9,411 nt of DNA from Myxococcales bacterium (GTDB taxonomy: Bacteria > Myxococcota > Polyangia > Fen-1088), in NCBI GenBank assembly GCA_003155465.1, contig PMCR01000230.1:1-9411 (forward strand), written 5' to 3'. Shown here one piece after another: positions 6,999 through 9,411 of this stretch. The position numbers and the translations under genes were made by a program. The notes beneath the pieces are model-generated. The model saw only the letters and a list, made by a program, of their open reading frames with translations, had not been told where the DNA came from and searched no databases. Position 1 is the stretch's first letter. The number at the start of each line of letters is the position of its first letter.

Positions 6999-8434
6999 TA
7001 CAGGGGAAGCCGGCCGATGGCGTTGGCCACCGAAAGGGTGAAGATGCCGATGTACGTGTCCAGGCGCAGGCCCAGATCAGCGGTGAGATCGGCCGGGATG
7101 CGTTGGCCCAGGCTGGCGCCTTCCCGGCGCAGATCATCGGGATTGGTCAGGGCAAACACGCCCAAGGCGGCAAATACGTCGCCGCGGTAGAAAAGGCCGT
7201 GGCGCCGCCACAGGGGCACGGCGTACTCGACAAGCAGGCGGCCGGCCAGCTTGTCATAGCGATGGTCGGCCACGCTGGTGCCGAAGAAGTTGCGCGAAGG
7301 CTGGGTCGAGAAGTTGATGCCGTACGCGCGCGGGGGCAGCAGCAGGTTCAGGTCGCCGACGAAGAAACGATCGAAGTACGGCGCGTCTCCCACCACGCCG
7401 CCCAGCAGGCCATGTACCCCGATGACATGGCCCACGCGCAAGGGGAAGTAGAGCGAGCCCTGCGCGGTTGCTTTGAGGAACGTGTACTGTGAAGCGCAAG
7501 CGGGCGTCGCCCCTTCCACCGACAGGACCATGTGCCGGCCCGCGCGGGGCAGAACCGGATCGGAGCGGGAATCGAGGTCGAGGGTCAAGGCGAGGGAGCC
7601 CAGCCGGCTTGATCCCGCGCGCACCAGAAACGCGATCGGTTGACTTTGGCCCTGGCCCAGGTCGCGGTCGCGCAGGGTGGGCCATTCGGCGCGAACCGTC
7701 TCGAAACGCCCCTCACCGAGGAGAAATGCCGTGCGCGACAAAACCGCGCCGGCGCCCAGCACGCCGCCGACGCGCCTGACGTTCAACGCAACGAAGTCGG
7801 AGGGATCGGGCCGGTCCGTGGCGCCGATTGCGCGGAGGAACTCACTGCCTCGGGAAAAGAGCGCGCTTCCCGACAGCAGCAAGCCGTGCAGGCGCGGTGG
7901 GCCGGCCATGCGCAAGGAAAAGGCCAGGGCTGGCGTCGCGCCATCGACCTTGGGACGAGTCGAGCTGACGAAGCCGGCGCCCAGTGTCAGCCCGCGGCCG
8001 AGCAAGTTGCGCTCGCTCACGTCCAGACCGCCCCACAAGGTTGTGGCGTCGCTGGTGCCGAGGTGGATGGCGTTGAGGATGATGGTGCCGCGTTCCTCCA
8101 CCTCGATGACCAGCACCACGTCCCCGCGACGCTCGCCCTTGACCATGGAAAGGCGTGCGTCGAGGAAGTAGCCCAGCGCCAGCAGGCGCAGACGCGCCCG
8201 ATCGACCCGCGCATCGTCGGCCGTCACCGTGTCACCGGGCGAGAGAGCGACCTCGCGCAGGATGAAATCGGTGCGGGTTTTGCGGTTGCCGCGCACCTCG
8301 ATGCGTTCAATCCTGTAGCGCAGGGTGAACCCGTCGGGCAACGTGGCCGATGGCTCGATCTTCTCAGGCGGGGGCTGCGCCTGCGCCAACGAGGGCAGGA
8401 GGGCGAGCAGGGCTGGGAGCCAGGGGAAACGCAT
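6998..8434 (-). CDS. Omp85-family (BamA/TamA-like) outer-membrane protein with one POTRA domain
   Basis: The product is 478 residues. The signal peptide runs to about residue 19 (AQA, then Q20). A single POTRA domain covers about 40-116 (RIERIEVRGNRKTRTDFILR, then ARLRLLALGYF and VVLVIEVEERG). The rest is Gly- and aromatic-rich amphipathic beta strands of a barrel, with Omp85 landmarks SERNLLGRG (140-148), DSRSDPVLPRAGR (288-300) and FFVGDLNLLLPPRAYG (357-372). The RAYG stretch sits where other members have the RGF tip motif, so that motif is altered. The C-terminus ends in Leu (IGRLPL) rather than the usual Phe. Omp85 proteins insert or export proteins at the outer membrane. With one POTRA and about 480 residues this is too short for housekeeping BamA (five POTRA domains, about 800 residues), so it is a specialised paralogue. 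It is first in the operon with the DUF4390-like and kinase genes. No strong Shine-Dalgarno sequence was seen. Confidence 0.85.
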   Translation of the reverse strand: MRFPWLPALLALLPSLAQAQPPPEKIEPSATLPDGFTLRYRIERIEVRGNRKTRTDFILREVALSPGDTVTADDARVDRARLRLLALGYFLDARLSMVKGERRGDVVLVIEVEERGTIILNAIHLGTSDATTLWGGLDVSERNLLGRGLTLGAGFVSSTRPKVDGATPALAFSLRMAGPPRLHGLLLSGSALFSRGSEFLRAIGATDRPDPSDFVALNVRRVGGVLGAGAVLSRTAFLLGEGRFETVRAEWPTLRDRDLGQGQSQPIAFLVRAGSSRLGSLALTLDLDSRSDPVLPRAGRHMVLSVEGATPACASQYTFLKATAQGSLYFPLRVGHVIGVHGLLGGVVGDAPYFDRFFVGDLNLLLPPRAYGINFSTQPSRNFFGTSVADHRYDKLAGRLLVEYAVPLWRRHGLFYRGDVFAALGVFALTNPDDLRREGASLGQRIPADLTADLGLRLDTYIGIFTLSVANAIGRLPL

Positions 8435-8456
8435 GGAAGGGACCGGCTTTCCCCTA

Positions 8457-8468
8457 ACGGTCGACCGT
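8457..8468. promoter_or_regulatory. 12-bp perfect palindrome upstream of the Omp85 gene
   Basis: ACGGTCGACCGT is its own reverse complement and extends to 16 bp (8455-8470) with one mismatched pair. It lies 22 bp upstream of the Omp85 ATG, where a repressor or activator dimer could control the operon. A TTGACT at 8485-8480 on the minus strand could be a -35, with the -10 then falling inside the palindrome, but the -10 match is poor. Confidence 0.4.
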
Positions 8469-8475
8469 CACAGCG

Positions 8476-8497
8476 TCGGAGTCAACTGGTACTCCGA
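8476..8497 (-). terminator. Inverted repeat just after vapC, possible terminator
   Basis: TCGGAGT (8476-8482) and ACTCCGA (8491-8497) are perfect 7-bp arms around an 8-nt loop, starting 7 nt past the toxin stop codon on the minus strand. No U-run follows. It could terminate the toxin-antitoxin transcript or be a second operator for the Omp85 operon. Confidence 0.4.
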
Positions 8498-8504
8498 ATC
8501 GCCC

Positions 8505-8861
8505 TTACCAGACACAGCGGGGATAGAACGAAGCGATAGTGCGGTCGCAAGTCACGAGCTGCGCATTCTTGCTTCGTGCGAGGGTGACGATGAGACGATC
8601 GGCAGGGTCGCGATGGGCCCAATCCAGATCCACGGCTGCGAGAAATGTCTCGGCATCCACTGCTACGGTTGTCACCAGGCGCATGGCGCTGGCCAACCAA
8701 GCGTTTCGGGGCAAGGGCAGCGGCAAACGGCCAGCCCAGTGTTTCCAGGCGATTTCGTACCAGGTGACCGCGCTGACCAGACGAGGACCCGCGTCGGTCG
8801 GCAGCGGCCTACGCTGCACCAGCCACGAGAGCACGGCGCAGGTGTCCAGGACCACGCTCAT
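8505..8861 (-). CDS. vapC: PIN-domain ribonuclease toxin (VapC family)
   Basis: The product is 118 residues, normal for VapC. The acidic residues of a PIN active site are all in place: D6 in VVLDTCAVL, E36 in TWYEIAWK, D85 and D88 in HRDPADRLIV, and D106 in LVTCDRTI. VapC toxins are Mg2+-dependent endoribonucleases that cut tRNA or rRNA and stop translation when their antitoxin is degraded. The start at 8861 overlaps the antitoxin stop as ATGA, giving coupled translation. An in-frame ATG 17 codons upstream (8912) is rejected because it would sit deep inside the antitoxin gene and add a non-PIN tail. The HRDPxDRLI form is the type usually paired with Phd/YefM antitoxins, as here. It should be active. 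Confidence 0.93.
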   Translation of the reverse strand: MSVVLDTCAVLSWLVQRRPLPTDAGPRLVSAVTWYEIAWKHWAGRLPLPLPRNAWLASAMRLVTTVAVDAETFLAAVDLDWAHRDPADRLIVTLARSKNAQLVTCDRTIASFYPRCVW

Positions 8862-9154
8862 CGCTTGGCTTTCCCGCGCGAACGGCCGGGGCGGACGGTC
8901 ATGGTGCCCCATTCTTCGACGGGAATAGGCGCAGTGAGCTGCTCGAATGTGTAGGCAATGCCCGACTCCTTTGCGGCTGCGTGCAAGTGGGCCAGAGTCT
9001 CGTCCTCGCTGTCACCTTGTTCATCGCACGGGATCAACTTGGCCACAGGCTTGCCGTAGCGGGTGAGGACCACCGGCTCGCGCGTCCGCTGCACTTGATT
9101 GATGTAGGCCGACAGCCTGGCCTTGGCCTCGTACACCGTGGACGTGGTGGACAT
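8858..9154 (-). CDS. Phd/YefM-family antitoxin
   Basis: The product is 98 residues. The N-terminal part (about 1-45: YEAKARLSAYINQVQ, then EPVVLTRYGKPVAKLIP) is the Phd/YefM DNA-binding dimer fold. The remainder is acidic, then ends in a basic tail (RPGRSRGKAKR), and should wrap the toxin's active site. Such antitoxins neutralise the toxin and repress their own promoter, more tightly when toxin is bound. The gene comes first and overlaps vapC by 4 bp. It has no Shine-Dalgarno sequence, which fits the leaderless promoter described for this operon. Confidence 0.92.
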   Translation of the reverse strand: MSTTSTVYEAKARLSAYINQVQRTREPVVLTRYGKPVAKLIPCDEQGDSEDETLAHLHAAAKESGIAYTFEQLTAPIPVEEWGTMTVRPGRSRGKAKR

Positions 9155-9189
9155 TAAACTAGTCTAGCTAGTCAGATTGGCTCTGTCGA
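9155..9189 (-). promoter_or_regulatory. Leaderless promoter and CTAG-repeat operator of the toxin-antitoxin operon
   Basis: On the minus strand, TCGACA (9189-9184, five of six to TTGACA) is followed by exactly 17 bp and TAGACT (9166-9161, a TAnnnT -10). Six bases separate the -10 from the antitoxin ATG at 9154, so transcription would start at or within a base of the A. The direct repeat GACTAG occurs at 9173-9168 and 9164-9159 (9-bp period), flanking and overlapping the -10. ACTAG (9158-9162) and CTAGT (9168-9172) also form an inverted repeat. This is the expected place for Phd-type autorepression. Confidence 0.6.
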
Positions 9190-9217
9190 CCACAAGGAAG
9201 GACTGTAGCGCCGTGCT

Positions 9218-9278
9218 CGCGCGGCTGGCCGACATGGGCGATCGGCCTTCCGGGTCAGCCCAGGCCGGCCAGCGTGCG
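9218..9278. other. Long imperfect hairpin in non-coding DNA
   Basis: Bases 9218-9231 pair with 9266-9278 in a 13-bp stem with one bulged G (9223) and one G-U pair. The core is CTGGCCG against CGGCCAG. After a 3x3 internal loop, TGGGC (9235-9239) pairs with GCCCA (9258-9262), and CGG/CCG close a 4-nt tip at 9246-9249. It could be a small structured RNA, a transcript end from the right, or a palindromic repeat. No gene lies here. Confidence 0.4.
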
Positions 9279-9344
9279 CGTGAGCGTGAGCGGTAGCGTG
9301 AGCGACCAGCGGCAAGCGGCTAGCGTGGGCGGCTGGCGTGAGCG
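9271..9344 (+). repeat. Degenerate GCGTGAGCG repeats
   Basis: GCGTGAGCG occurs at 9278, 9284, 9296 and 9336 (the first two overlap). The sub-motif AGCGTG occurs at 9271, 9283 and 9295, exactly 12 bp apart, and again at 9322. The array reads as decayed 6/12-bp tandem repeats in non-coding DNA upstream of the toxin-antitoxin promoter. Confidence 0.55.
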
Positions 9345-9367
9345 CGACGGGCGAGCGCGAAGCGCGA

Positions 9368-9384
9368 GGGGTGGGTGGGGTGGG
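9368..9384 (+). other. G-quadruplex motif with one-base loops
   Basis: GGGG-T-GGG-T-GGGG-T-GGG lies on the + strand. Four G-tracts of at least three with single-T loops are the type known to form very stable parallel quadruplexes. It sits about 180 bp upstream of the toxin-antitoxin promoter, near the window edge, so the gene it may serve on the right is not visible. Confidence 0.7.
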
Positions 9385-9411
9385 TTGTCTGTCCCGAAGC
9401 CCTTTAGGGTG

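Noticed and set aside
7640..8539. 299-codon + strand frame opposite the Omp85 gene
   Set aside because: Gln/Ala/Gly-rich sequence with no domain, antisense to a protein with a signal peptide, POTRA and barrel landmarks.
8862..8912. Upstream start for the PIN toxin
   Set aside because: It lies inside the antitoxin gene and adds a non-conserved tail; the ATGA overlap at 8858-8861 gives the natural start.
9278..9344. CRISPR-like array
   Set aside because: The repeat unit is 9 bp, irregularly spaced and partly overlapping, with no spacers of constant length.
9400..9409. CCCT-TT-AGGG mini-hairpin at the right edge
   Set aside because: A 4-bp stem with a 2-nt loop is too short to be meaningful and cannot be judged without the sequence beyond.

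Overview
The window is high-GC DNA from a Gram-negative bacterium. The best fit is a member of the Myxococcota (formerly Deltaproteobacteria), but this is an inference. It rests on a long Gly/Ser/Ala linker right after a lipoprotein signal, an NtrY-type kinase next to an outer-membrane Omp85 protein, and generally GC-rich codons. No rRNA, tRNA, CRISPR array, transposase or integrase was found.

Left part, + strand. The window opens inside a small-conductance mechanosensitive channel fused to a C-terminal cyclic-nucleotide-binding-like domain (1-1200). After a 112-bp gap comes a large secreted lipoprotein glycosidase of family GH31 with a PA14 insertion (1313-4486). A candidate alpha-xylosidase is the closest precedent. 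A GC-rich hairpin follows it. A small DUF465/YdcH-like coiled-coil gene (4644-4862) comes next, with its own credible sigma70-type promoter and a duplicated ribosome-binding segment.

Middle part, - strand. Three tightly coupled genes read leftwards: a single-POTRA Omp85/BamA-like outer-membrane protein (8434-6998), an exported DUF4390-like protein (6998-6345) and an NtrY-like sensor histidine kinase (6348-4834). Junctions of 1 and 4 bp imply one translationally coupled operon placing products in the outer membrane, periplasm and inner membrane. No response regulator is visible in the window. The kinase gene overlaps the DUF465 gene tail-to-tail by 29 bp.

Right part, - strand. A type II toxin-antitoxin pair, Phd/YefM-like antitoxin (9154-8858) and PIN-domain VapC-like toxin (8861-8505), overlaps by ATGA. 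Its promoter reads as TCGACA-N17-TAGACT and would start transcription at or next to the antitoxin ATG, so the mRNA is probably leaderless. CTAG-rich repeats sit over the -10 and are a candidate autoregulatory operator. The last 250 bp hold no gene. They contain a long imperfect hairpin, degenerate GCGTGAGCG repeats and a textbook G-quadruplex motif.

The most interesting items are the three-compartment Omp85/DUF4390/kinase operon, the leaderless toxin-antitoxin promoter with its CTAG repeats, and the structured non-coding tail beside it.
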